Source: Sulfurihydrogenibium sp. (GTDB lineage: Bacteria; Aquificota; Aquificia; Aquificales; Hydrogenothermaceae). Taken from it: DNA of 33,482 nt. Position numbers and translations under genes: made by a program. Below the pieces are notes generated by a model. The model made no database searches. It was not told the origin of the DNA and was given only the letters and a program-made list of their open reading frames with translations. Location of the stretch: positions 1 to 33,482 of the forward strand of contig NZ_DAIDMN010000005.1 of assembly GCF_027448985.1 (NCBI RefSeq). Direction: 5' to 3'. Numbering within the stretch: position 1 is the stretch's first letter; the number at the start of each line of letters is the position of its first letter. Below, in pieces: positions 9,371-16,752 of the stretch.

Positions 9371-9385
9371 TTTATGTGTTATATT
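9357..9385 (+). promoter_or_regulatory. Internal sigma-70 promoter before the Ala/Gly-rich peptide gene
   Basis: TTGCAA (9357-9362) and TATATT (9380-9385) are exactly 17 bp apart and straddle the end of the Wzz-like gene. Transcription would start near 9392, leaving a short leader with a GGGGG ribosome site (9404-9408). This would let the small peptide be made independently of the upstream exporter genes. Confidence 0.5.
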
Positions 9386-9417
9386 TTTAATGTAAAAACA
9401 GTAGGGGGTAAAAAATC

Positions 9418-9717
9418 ATGAAGAAATTTTTAGCAGGATTTGTAGCGTTTGCAATGTTAGGATTATCAACTCCAATCTTTGCAGATGAAGCAGCAGCAGG
9501 AGCAGGTGCAGGAAGTGGTGCAGGAGCGACAGGAGCAGGTGCTGCAGGAGTAGGAGCAGGTGCTGCGACAGCAGGTGCAGCGGTAGGAGCAGGTACATTA
9601 GCTGCAGTAGCTGTTCCAGCAGCGATAGTAGCTGTAGGTGTGGTAAGTGCTGTAGCTGTTAGTAGTTCATCCGATAGTGGAACGACACCTACTCATAGTA
9701 CAACACCTACTCATTAA
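9418..9717 (+). CDS. YjbE/GfcA-like exported Ala/Gly-rich peptide
   Basis: A 99-residue protein with a clear signal peptide (cleavage likely after PIFA, residue 22). A run made almost only of Ala and Gly follows (about residues 25-60), then a hydrophobic Ala/Val segment (about 60-80), a Ser cluster, and a Thr/Pro/His tail with TTPTH twice. This order resembles E. coli YjbE and GfcA: small secreted, low-complexity peptides with Thr-rich tails encoded in exopolysaccharide loci. The gene sits directly before a YjbH homologue, as expected for that family. Similarity is of composition and context, not residue by residue. It has its own promoter and a strong GGGGG ribosome site, so high expression is likely. 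Confidence 0.7.
   Translation: MKKFLAGFVAFAMLGLSTPIFADEAAAGAGAGSGAGATGAGAAGVGAGAATAGAAVGAGTLAAVAVPAAIVAVGVVSAVAVSSSSDSGTTPTHSTTPTH
9682..9714 (+). repeat. 18-bp tandem repeat encoding TTPTH twice
   Basis: Two units (9682-9699 and 9700-9714 plus the stop) encode T-T-P-T-H with a linking Ser. They differ at only a few bases, which suggests recent slippage expansion of the C-terminal tail of the Ala/Gly-rich peptide. Confidence 0.75.
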
Positions 9718-9734
9718 CCTCTGATTATTAGGTT
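9716..9734 (+). promoter_or_regulatory. Small hairpin covering the yjbH-like ribosome site
   Basis: AACCT (9716-9720) can pair with AGGTT (9730-9734) across a 9-nt loop. The right arm includes AGG, the only Shine-Dalgarno-like sequence before the ATG at 9738. The stem starts inside the stop codon of the preceding peptide gene, so ribosomes finishing that gene could open it. Five base pairs is weak at high temperature. Confidence 0.3.
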
Positions 9735-9737
9735 GTT

Positions 9738-11699
9738 ATGTTTTATAAGAAAAGGGGGTTTTTTATACCCCTTTTTTTGTTTGCTTTCTTTCATTCATCT
9801 TACGGTGGTGAAAGTGTTTCCAACTTCGGTAGAACCGGATTGATAGAGAATCCATCAGCATACACTATAAAAGATGGACATTTAACACTCGGGTTATCCC
9901 ATGTTTATCCTTACACAAGAGTCTTTATTAATTTAGGATTTCTTCCAAGGTTGGAGATTGGAGGAACAGTTACCCAAATAGAAAGTATCAGATTTTCAGA
10001 AGGTGTTTGGAAAAATTATGGTAAATATAAAGACAAAGCATTTTTTCTAAAATATCAACTTTTACCGGAAACCAGTTACTATCCTGCCATTTCTGTAGGA
10101 TACGATGATTTTCACGGAACTAAACTTTTTGAAAGTAAATATATCGTAGCTACAAAGTACTTAGAAACTCCAATTCCACAGATTGTTACCTTAGGTTATT
10201 CAAAAGGTAAATTAAACGGAATTTTTGGAGGAACGGAAGTACTAATTCATCCAAAACTATCTTTTTTAGCGGAGTATTCACCTTTAAAAACGGAAGAACT
10301 TAAAGGTTTTTATGGTCACAGGTTAAAGAATTCAGAAAAAATAAACTATGGCATCAGTTTCAGACCGTACCAATGGTTTCAATCTAACGTTTTTGTTGAA
10401 AGAAACAAAAAAATAGGTTTTAATTTAAGTATTACAGCTCCTATGGGAAAGGGTCTTCCACACTTACCGAAACACTTTATTCTGTCTCAAGAAGATGTAA
10501 AGGAAATAAAAGAAGGTGACCAAGTTAAATTCTATGAAAAAGCTCTAAAACGTTTAGATTTAGATCATGAGAAAGTTTACATAGAACAAAGTACTTTAAT
10601 TATAGAATACAACAACAACGGATATCTGTATGAAAGTGTCGCATTAAAAAAAGCTTTAGATATTCTAAAAGTTACATACTTTCCAAATGTTTCAAAGGTA
10701 AAGGTTATTTTAAAGTACAAAAACATACCTATCACTTCTTACGAATTTGAGGGTTATTCAGTAAACGAGTATATCAAAGGAAAAATAGATTTTACATACC
10801 TTATAAAGAACTCAAACTATGAAATATCTCCTATGTATGAATCAGCCAAAAAAATTTTTATAGATAAACCTTACTTTGATTTGAATATAAAATTTAGAAC
10901 TTTTTTAAATGACCCTTCCGGGGCATTTAAGTATCAGTTTTCAGTGGATACAAGTGTTTATCAACAATTTTCTGATAGTGTATTTTTATCATCTACAATA
11001 TCTCTACCTATTTACAACAATATCTCATCTTCAAATGAACCTTTGATGTCAAATCCTGTAAGGTCTGATGTGGCAGAGTACTTAAAGCAAAACAAACTTA
11101 GAGTTTACAACTTATCTATAAATTATTTTGACAACATCTTTAAAAACACTTTTGTTGGTATATCTGTTGGATACAACGAAATGATGTTTGCAGGAATAGG
11201 TGGGGACATTTTACACTTTTTTAAAGATGGAAGAATAGCTGTTGGTATAGGTGGTGATTATGTAAAAAAGAGAGACCCTTATAAAGTTTTAGGTTTCAAA
11301 GATTACTGGCTTTACGATTACTATGTAAGTGGATATTATCATTTTAAATATCCGGAAGTTCTTGTTAATGTGAAAGCCGGCAGATTTTTAGCTGGTGATA
11401 AAGGAGTGAGATTAGAAGTTTCAAGGAATATAAACGGTTTTGAAGTTGGTTTTTGGTATACAAAAAGTGATACATCTGATTTTATAGGAGAAAATAAAAA
11501 CTATTCTGATAAAGGAGTTTTCATAAGAATTCCTTTAAGGATATTTAAACTAAAAGATACTAACCAAATTGCTTCATTTAGCTTAGCACCTTGGACAAGA
11601 GACGTAGGTCAGCTATCCGGAAGACCTGTCGATGTATATCAAACAGTAAAATCAAAAATGCCTTTCTTTATTCAAGACAACGCAGAAGCACAAGAGTAA
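9738..11699 (+). CDS. YjbH/GfcD-family outer-membrane exopolysaccharide protein
   Basis: A 653-residue exported protein with a signal peptide (about residues 1-22, ending SSYGG) followed by the YjbH/GfcD/WbfB N-terminal signature, NFGRTGLIENPSAYTIKDG. The rest is rich in alternating hydrophobic and aromatic beta-strand patterns typical of an outer-membrane barrel (for example ISVGYDDFHG, GISVGYNEMMF). E. coli YjbH is of similar length, just under 700 residues. In group 4 capsule and yjb loci this protein is needed for polymer secretion or surface assembly; its molecular role is not settled. The YjbF/GfcB lipoprotein and the YjbG/GfcC protein are not encoded nearby. A terminator-like hairpin lies within its signal-peptide codons. 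Confidence 0.8.
   Translation: MFYKKRGFFIPLFLFAFFHSSYGGESVSNFGRTGLIENPSAYTIKDGHLTLGLSHVYPYTRVFINLGFLPRLEIGGTVTQIESIRFSEGVWKNYGKYKDKAFFLKYQLLPETSYYPAISVGYDDFHGTKLFESKYIVATKYLETPIPQIVTLGYSKGKLNGIFGGTEVLIHPKLSFLAEYSPLKTEELKGFYGHRLKNSEKINYGISFRPYQWFQSNVFVERNKKIGFNLSITAPMGKGLPHLPKHFILSQEDVKEIKEGDQVKFYEKALKRLDLDHEKVYIEQSTLIIEYNNNGYLYESVALKKALDILKVTYFPNVSKVKVILKYKNIPITSYEFEGYSVNEYIKGKIDFTYLIKNSNYEISPMYESAKKIFIDKPYFDLNIKFRTFLNDPSGAFKYQFSVDTSVYQQFSDSVFLSSTISLPIYNNISSSNEPLMSNPVRSDVAEYLKQNKLRVYNLSINYFDNIFKNTFVGISVGYNEMMFAGIGGDILHFFKDGRIAVGIGGDYVKKRDPYKVLGFKDYWLYDYYVSGYYHFKYPEVLVNVKAGRFLAGDKGVRLEVSRNINGFEVGFWYTKSDTSDFIGENKNYSDKGVFIRIPLRIFKLKDTNQIASFSLAPWTRDVGQLSGRPVDVYQTVKSKMPFFIQDNAEAQE
9750..9778 (+). 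terminator. Terminator-like hairpin inside the 5' end of the yjbH-like gene
   Basis: AAAAGGGG (9750-9757) pairs with CCCCTTTT (9768-9775) around a 10-nt loop and runs into seven T residues (9772-9778). This has the form of an intrinsic terminator but starts 12 bp into the next coding sequence. Partial termination here would give much more mRNA for the small peptide than for the outer-membrane protein. Confidence 0.6.
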
Positions 11700-11768
11700 T
11701 AAAAACAATCATACTATTTAAAATTTTATGGTAAACTATTTAAAAATATTTGGTTAACGAGGTGGATT

Positions 11769-12773
11769 ATGGATTTTATAAAAGGTCTTGCAGATAGAGT
11801 TTTAAGTGGAGAAAAACTATCTAAGGAAGATGGTTTAAAGATACTTTCTATAGAAGATGATTACGTTATGGATTTGGTGGAGGAGGCTGCGAAGGTTAGA
11901 GAGGCTGTGTTTAAAAATCAGATGGAGTTTTGTAGTCTTATAAATGCTAAAAATGGTGCATGTAGTGAAGATTGTTCTTTCTGTGCTCAATCATCTCATT
12001 TTAAAACACCTATAAATGCTTACTCTCTTGTAAGTAAACAGCAGATGCTTGAAGGTGCTGAAAAAGCTGTAATGATAAATGCAAACAGATACTGTATTGT
12101 GGTAAGTGGTAGGAGAGCAACCAAGGAAGAAGTTGAAAAAATCGCCGATGCTGTAAAAGAGATAACTAAAGCTTATCCGGTCAAGGTTTGTTGTTCACTT
12201 GGGACAATAGATGAAGAAGATTTAAAAGTATTAAAAGAATCCGGAGTAGATAGGATAAACCATAACCTTGAAACTTCGGAAGATTTCTTTAAAAACATCG
12301 TTACAACCCATACATGGAAAGAAAGATACGAAACCATTAAAAAAGTACAAAAGGTTGGACTATCTACATGTAGTGGTGGAATATTTGGTATGGGGGAGTC
12401 TGATGAAGACATAGTAGATTTAGCAATAACATACAGAGATTTAAAAGTGGATTCCATTCCTTTAAACTTTCTGATGCCAATACCCGGAACACCGCTTGGA
12501 AACGCACATAACCTTACTCCTTTAAAATGCTTAAAAATAGTAGCACTGTTTAGACTTTTTAATCCGGATGCAGAAATAAGGTTATGTGGAGGAAGAGAAG
12601 CAAATCTTAGAGAGTATCACGACGTAGCCTTTGAAGTGGCAAACTGTCTTATGGCAGGTGGCTATCTGACAAGAGCCGGTAGAGAGCCCGGCAAAGACGA
12701 GGAGATGGCAAGAAAGTTAGGAAGGGAACTTGTTAAGAACAAAGGAAACTTTATCAAAAATGTTGTAAGTTGA
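11769..12773 (+). CDS. bioB: BioB, biotin synthase
   Basis: A radical SAM enzyme that inserts sulfur into dethiobiotin, the last step of biotin synthesis. The SAM cluster cysteines are Cys65, Cys69 and Cys72 in GACSEDCSFCAQS. Also seen are TCSGGIFGMGE, PLNFLMPIPGTPL and RLCGGREANL, whose first Arg is the unusual ligand of the [2Fe-2S] cluster in this family. Length 334 is normal. GAGGTG lies 6-7 nt before the ATG. No other bio gene is adjacent; the gene is separated from the exopolysaccharide cluster by 69 bp and from the next gene by 66 bp, so it probably has its own promoter, although I see no convincing -35 box. Confidence 0.97.
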   Translation: MDFIKGLADRVLSGEKLSKEDGLKILSIEDDYVMDLVEEAAKVREAVFKNQMEFCSLINAKNGACSEDCSFCAQSSHFKTPINAYSLVSKQQMLEGAEKAVMINANRYCIVVSGRRATKEEVEKIADAVKEITKAYPVKVCCSLGTIDEEDLKVLKESGVDRINHNLETSEDFFKNIVTTHTWKERYETIKKVQKVGLSTCSGGIFGMGESDEDIVDLAITYRDLKVDSIPLNFLMPIPGTPLGNAHNLTPLKCLKIVALFRLFNPDAEIRLCGGREANLREYHDVAFEVANCLMAGGYLTRAGREPGKDEEMARKLGRELVKNKGNFIKNVVS

Positions 12774-12776
12774 ATT

Positions 12777-12806
12777 TTGCAATCAAACTATTAAATTTAG
12801 TATAAT
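12777..12806 (+). promoter_or_regulatory. Sigma-70 promoter before the coiled-coil nuclease-fold gene
   Basis: TTGCAA (12777-12782) and TATAAT (12801-12806) with an 18-bp spacer, just after the bioB stop. It probably drives the 12840-13604 gene and queH together. Confidence 0.55.
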
Positions 12807-12839
12807 TAATAATCAACTGAACAAGTAAGAGGTAAAACT

Positions 12840-13604
12840 ATGGATATATTGGAAGAAAGATTATCTCTTGTGGAAGAGACTATAATGAAGATTCTTTACA
12901 TACAACAGGAGAATGAAATAGCGATTAACAAATTTGGAAAGGAAGTGGAAATTTTCAAAGACAATGTAGAAAAAATGATTATTGAAATGAAACAAAATAC
13001 AGAAAATCTTAAACAAGAGATGAAAGAGTTTAAAGATGAGATGAGACAGTTTAAAGAAAACACAGAAAAAATAATTGCCGAGATGAAACAGGATACTGAA
13101 ATTCTTAAACAAGAGATGAAACAGTTTAAATATGAGATGAAGGAAGAACATAGAAAAATGAACAAACAGTGGGGAGAACTTGCCAACAAAATGGGAACTA
13201 TAGTTGAGGATATAATATTCCCGGCTACAAAACCAGTCCTTGAAAAATACTTTAATTGTGAATTAACGGACCTTGGTATGAATATAAAAAGGAAAAGAGG
13301 TAACTTAAAAGATGAGTTTGACGTGATAGCTGTAAGTGAGCCATGTAAAACGGTGTATTTGATAGAGGTAAAAGCAACTCCAAAAGTAGAGTATATAAAC
13401 GAATTTAAAGACAAAAAGATAAACAGGTTTAGGAATTTATATCCGGAATACAACGATTATAAACTGGTTCCAATATTAGGCTCTTTAAGAATAGAAGATG
13501 ATATTTTAAACTATCTAACAAAAAACGGCATTTATGGGATGGCTTACAGAGAATTGGATTGTATGGATATATTAAGCTTTGAAGATATAAATAAAGCAAA
13601 TTAA
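12840..13604 (+). CDS. Coiled-coil protein with C-terminal PD-(D/E)XK-like domain
   Basis: A 254-residue protein of the DUF3782-like type. Residues 1-118 form a long charged coiled coil, in which a 32-residue unit beginning E-K-x-I occurs twice in tandem. The C-terminal part has a nuclease-like core: Glu159-Phe-Asp161, then the strand VYLIEVKAT with Glu176-Val-Lys178, followed by a helix and ILGSLRIED. Such proteins are common and often multicopy in thermophiles and cyanobacteria; no biochemical function is established, and activity on DNA is only a fold-based inference. GAGG lies before the ATG. Its stop overlaps the ribosome site of queH, so the two are co-transcribed. Confidence 0.75.
   Translation: MDILEERLSLVEETIMKILYIQQENEIAINKFGKEVEIFKDNVEKMIIEMKQNTENLKQEMKEFKDEMRQFKENTEKIIAEMKQDTEILKQEMKQFKYEMKEEHRKMNKQWGELANKMGTIVEDIIFPATKPVLEKYFNCELTDLGMNIKRKRGNLKDEFDVIAVSEPCKTVYLIEVKATPKVEYINEFKDKKINRFRNLYPEYNDYKLVPILGSLRIEDDILNYLTKNGIYGMAYRELDCMDILSFEDINKAN
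12969..13160 (+). repeat. 96-bp tandem duplication within the coiled coil
   Basis: Units 12969-13064 and 13065-13160 encode two 32-residue heptad-rich segments (EKMIIEMKQNTENLKQEM and EKIIAEMKQDTEILKQEM at their starts). They are similar in DNA as well as protein. The duplication lengthens the coiled coil without shifting frame. Confidence 0.85.
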
Positions 13605-13613
13605 GGAATGAAG

Positions 13614-14843
13614 ATGGATAAGATACTGGTTCATATATGTTGTGGAGTAGATAGTGTTTACGCGTTGAGAAAGTTAAAGGAAGATTTTCCAAACAGTCAG
13701 CTTATAGGCTATTTTTATGACCCTAACATACATCCTGAGGAAGAGTTTGAACTCAGATGGATTGAAACAAAAAGAGTGTGTGATGAACTTTCGATAGAGT
13801 GTATCAAAGGAGAGTATGAGCTGGATAGATGGGTTGAAGCTGTAAAAGGTTATGAAAATGAGCCAGAAAGAGGAGAAAGATGTACAATCTGCCACGATGT
13901 AAGATTATCAAAAAGTGCTTACGTTGCAAAACAACTTGGTTGTAATAAAATGACAACGGTTTTGATGATGAGTCCTAAAAAAGACTTTGACGTGTTAAAG
14001 GAAGTAGGAGAGAAAGTAGCATCCCAGTATGGTATAGAGTTTTTAGCTGTTGATTTTAGAAAAAACGGTGGAACTCAGATAATGAACAAACTCTCAAAGG
14101 AATCTCAACTGTATCATCAAAACTACTGTGGTTGTATATACGGACTTTTTGGTCAAAAGAAAAATGTAGAGTTTTATCCGGAACTTGTATCCTTTGGAAA
14201 AGGAAGGTTAGCAGGGAGTAGAGAAGAGCTTTTGTTTGTAAAGCAGATAAGACTTTTTGCAGAAAACCTTGGATTAGAATGTAAAGAGGAAGAGTTTAGT
14301 TTTATAGGATGGAGACTGATATCTTCCTCTGTAAAGTTAAACAAAGATTATGTAAACCATAAAGTCCTTCCATACTCGGCAACTATCAAAGGAGTTGTAA
14401 GAGGAACAGTTTTAGATGTGGATGGTAATAAAGTGTTATTAAATAAGGATAATGTAGAAGTATTTTTAACCGACAGTCTCAATGAACCTGTTTTACACGA
14501 ACATAGAGCTTTTACAAAACCTGTATTTTTTATATCTGAAAAAGTTAATGTAGGTGATAAGTTAGAGTTTCAGTTGAAAGCAGAGTTTGACCCTACCATG
14601 AAATCACAGAATCTTTACATAGGTGATAGAGAAACCTTTAAAGAAATTAAAGAGTTTTACAGTGATACAGATATGGAAGGAAATCAGGGCTACAAGTTAG
14701 AGGAAATTTGCAGATTTATAGAAAACAACAAAGATAGTATAAAAAAAGGTGAGTTGATGGTAGCAATTTACGGAGCTCACTTGGTTGGTAATCTTGGTAA
14801 GAGATTTTCTTCTATACGTACTCTGGAGTTTTCTGCTCAATAA
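13614..14843 (+). CDS. queH: QueH-type epoxyqueuosine reductase with long C-terminal extension
   Basis: QueH reduces epoxyqueuosine to queuosine in tRNA, a cobalamin-independent alternative to QueG. Family cysteines are all present: Cys9-Cys10 in HICCG, Cys90/Cys93 in ERCTICHDVRL, and Cys172/Cys174 in YCGC; these hold the iron-sulfur cluster and catalytic site. I chose the ATG at 13614 because AAGGA (13603-13607) is spaced properly from it; the ATG at 13608 directly abuts the ribosome site. The QueH domain ends near residue 190. About 220 further residues, containing beta-rich stretches such as IKGVVRGTVLDVDGNKV, are unexplained. The last 32 bp overlap the convergent GH15 gene. Confidence 0.88.
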   Translation: MDKILVHICCGVDSVYALRKLKEDFPNSQLIGYFYDPNIHPEEEFELRWIETKRVCDELSIECIKGEYELDRWVEAVKGYENEPERGERCTICHDVRLSKSAYVAKQLGCNKMTTVLMMSPKKDFDVLKEVGEKVASQYGIEFLAVDFRKNGGTQIMNKLSKESQLYHQNYCGCIYGLFGQKKNVEFYPELVSFGKGRLAGSREELLFVKQIRLFAENLGLECKEEEFSFIGWRLISSSVKLNKDYVNHKVLPYSATIKGVVRGTVLDVDGNKVLLNKDNVEVFLTDSLNEPVLHEHRAFTKPVFFISEKVNVGDKLEFQLKAEFDPTMKSQNLYIGDRETFKEIKEFYSDTDMEGNQGYKLEEICRFIENNKDSIKKGELMVAIYGAHLVGNLGKRFSSIRTLEFSAQ

Positions 14844-16752
14844 GTTTTTTATTTAGCTTTTGAATGCTGTAGCAAAAGGAAGAGTGGGACCAAGTAAGAG
14901 GACATACAGATAGAGGTTCTCCTGTATAAGGGTCAAACTGCTCTGCCAAAAGCCCTGCTTGAGTTCTTCTTTTTAAAACCCAGTTTAGTAATGAAAAGGC
15001 TTTATCGAAAAGACCTACCTCCGTGTACCAGTTTGCAAGCCATAAAGTGGTTATTATCCAAGGGTTTCCGGGGGTGTTTTCTGATACTCTGTGGTAGTAA
15101 TCGTTTTCGTACCTTGCAAGACCACCTATTCCATCTTTTATCCATAACCCTTCTTCTATGGCTTTTACCGTGTTTATCATCCGGTAATCTTCCGCTTCTA
15201 CCACGTCAAACTCATGGATAAGTAAGAGACTACTCTCCAACGTTTTATCTTTTATGATGTTTCCGTTCTTATCTTTGTATATGCCTCTTAAAAATCTTCC
15301 GGATTCTTCGTCGTAAAGGTAGGTTAGTATCGCCTCTCTTATTTTTTCAGCTTTTTCTTTGTATATAACCGCTTCTTCCTTGTTTCCTACCAAAACTGCC
15401 AATTTAGATGCAGCTACAAGTCCAGCGTAAACGGTTGAAGCTGTGTAAGTAAACACTCCCCTTCTTTCTTCCCATAAATCGTAACTTTCTAAAGGTAAGT
15501 GGGTTTTAGGGTCTGTGTAGCTTACCATAAAGTTTGCTGCTTTTCTTACAAAACCGTTGTACATCATATCTATGAATTCTACATCTTTGCTGTTTAAGTA
15601 ATGGTTGTACAAAGCAACCACAACTAACGCTGTTTCATCTTCCTGAATTGGAAGTTGGTAGTTTTCATCTTCATCACACCACGGATGCCAAGATGAGCCA
15701 GCTGTTCCATCAGGAGAGTATTTGTGAAGTAAATACCCATAGTTTGTTATGTGTTTTTTACAAAACTTAAAGAATTTTTCGGTTAAACGGGTGTATCCGG
15801 CGTTATCTAATGCCATACAGATAAAAGCACCATCACGAGGCCATAGATAGCTGTAATGGTCTTTGTTGAATTTGTATATTGATGTGTCGTTTGCAGCAAC
15901 AACAGCTCCTTCGTTATCAAAGTGTGCTTTTATCGTTAACAAACTTCTGTAATACTGATTTTTTAAGTCTCTTGATAAAGCCGGAATTAGTCTATCCTTT
16001 GTTTTTATCCAGCTTTTCCAGTAATCTTCCGTTTCTTCTAAAAGATGTTCCAATCCTTCCTTTTCCACTTTATTTTTTAGATTTTCAATCTCTTCGTATT
16101 TTTTTCCAACGAGGATGTAGTAGAAAAATTCTTTTGATTCTAGTGGTTGAAGTTCCCCTTTTACTCCCCATCCACTGTCTATCTCTCCTTGCATTATTTT
16201 TGTCTTTGATAGTATTCCGGATTCTATCTCTTTCCATGCTCCGGATTCGTGATTTTTCTTTGCTACTGTGTATTCGTAATCAAGACCTTCCGATGAAATA
16301 TAAACATAAGTGGAACCTTTGTAGTGAATCAAACCTTTTAACTTTGGGTCGTAGTAAGCGGTGTTTCCAATTTCGGATTCGTTTAATCTAAAACAGTGAT
16401 AAAAAAATACTTTAAAATCTTGTTTTTCTGAGGATAGATTTGTTATCTTAACTTTGTGAATCAGGATATCACTGTACTTGTGAATTGTTGATGTAAATTC
16501 TAATTTTATGTGAAGGTCCTGATTTGTTGCTGTAATTTTTGCAACTAAAGAGTTTTCTTTGTAATCAAAACTTTTTTCCCAACTATCATCTATCCATCTA
16601 AACTTTCCATTTACCCATACTCCTATGCTGTTTGCTTGTGAGTTTAGATGGTTGTACATTCCAACGTATGGAAAGTAAAAATCTCTTATGGCAATATCTT
16701 TATCTATGTTTACAAAAAATCTTCCATTACTTAAAACTATCTCTTTATTCAT
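14812..16752 (-). CDS. GH15-family glucoamylase-like glycoside hydrolase
   Basis: A 646-residue cytosolic enzyme (no signal peptide) of glycoside hydrolase family 15, whose members release glucose from alpha-glucans, dextrins or trehalose. An N-terminal beta-sandwich domain (about 1-260) precedes an (alpha/alpha)6 barrel with SYLWPRDGAFICMALD, SYDLWEERRG (the first Glu is the likely general acid), GIGGLARYENDYYH and NPWIITTLWLANWY. The substrate cannot be read from sequence; a role in glycogen or maltodextrin turnover is reasonable. Its start overlaps the rluB end by 8 bp, so it is the last gene of a long minus-strand operon. Its 3' end overlaps queH by 32 bp on the opposite strand. Confidence 0.88.
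   Translation of the reverse strand: MNKEIVLSNGRFFVNIDKDIAIRDFYFPYVGMYNHLNSQANSIGVWVNGKFRWIDDSWEKSFDYKENSLVAKITATNQDLHIKLEFTSTIHKYSDILIHKVKITNLSSEKQDFKVFFYHCFRLNESEIGNTAYYDPKLKGLIHYKGSTYVYISSEGLDYEYTVAKKNHESGAWKEIESGILSKTKIMQGEIDSGWGVKGELQPLESKEFFYYILVGKKYEEIENLKNKVEKEGLEHLLEETEDYWKSWIKTKDRLIPALSRDLKNQYYRSLLTIKAHFDNEGAVVAANDTSIYKFNKDHYSYLWPRDGAFICMALDNAGYTRLTEKFFKFCKKHITNYGYLLHKYSPDGTAGSSWHPWCDEDENYQLPIQEDETALVVVALYNHYLNSKDVEFIDMMYNGFVRKAANFMVSYTDPKTHLPLESYDLWEERRGVFTYTASTVYAGLVAASKLAVLVGNKEEAVIYKEKAEKIREAILTYLYDEESGRFLRGIYKDKNGNIIKDKTLESSLLLIHEFDVVEAEDYRMINTVKAIEEGLWIKDGIGGLARYENDYYHRVSENTPGNPWIITTLWLANWYTEVGLFDKAFSLLNWVLKRRTQAGLLAEQFDPYTGEPLSVCPLTWSHSSFCYSIQKLNKKLIEQKTPEYV

Noticed and set aside
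9416-9598. Leu/His-rich minus-strand open frame
   Set aside because: It is the reverse-strand shadow of the Ala/Gly codon run of the secreted peptide; GCA/GGA repeats read backwards give Leu and His with no ribosome site.
12896-13453. Long minus-strand open frame (about 185 codons)
   Set aside because: Shadow of the coiled-coil gene. The Phe/Ile/Ser-rich translation is typical of reversed Lys/Glu codons, and the plus-strand gene has domain motifs and a ribosome site.
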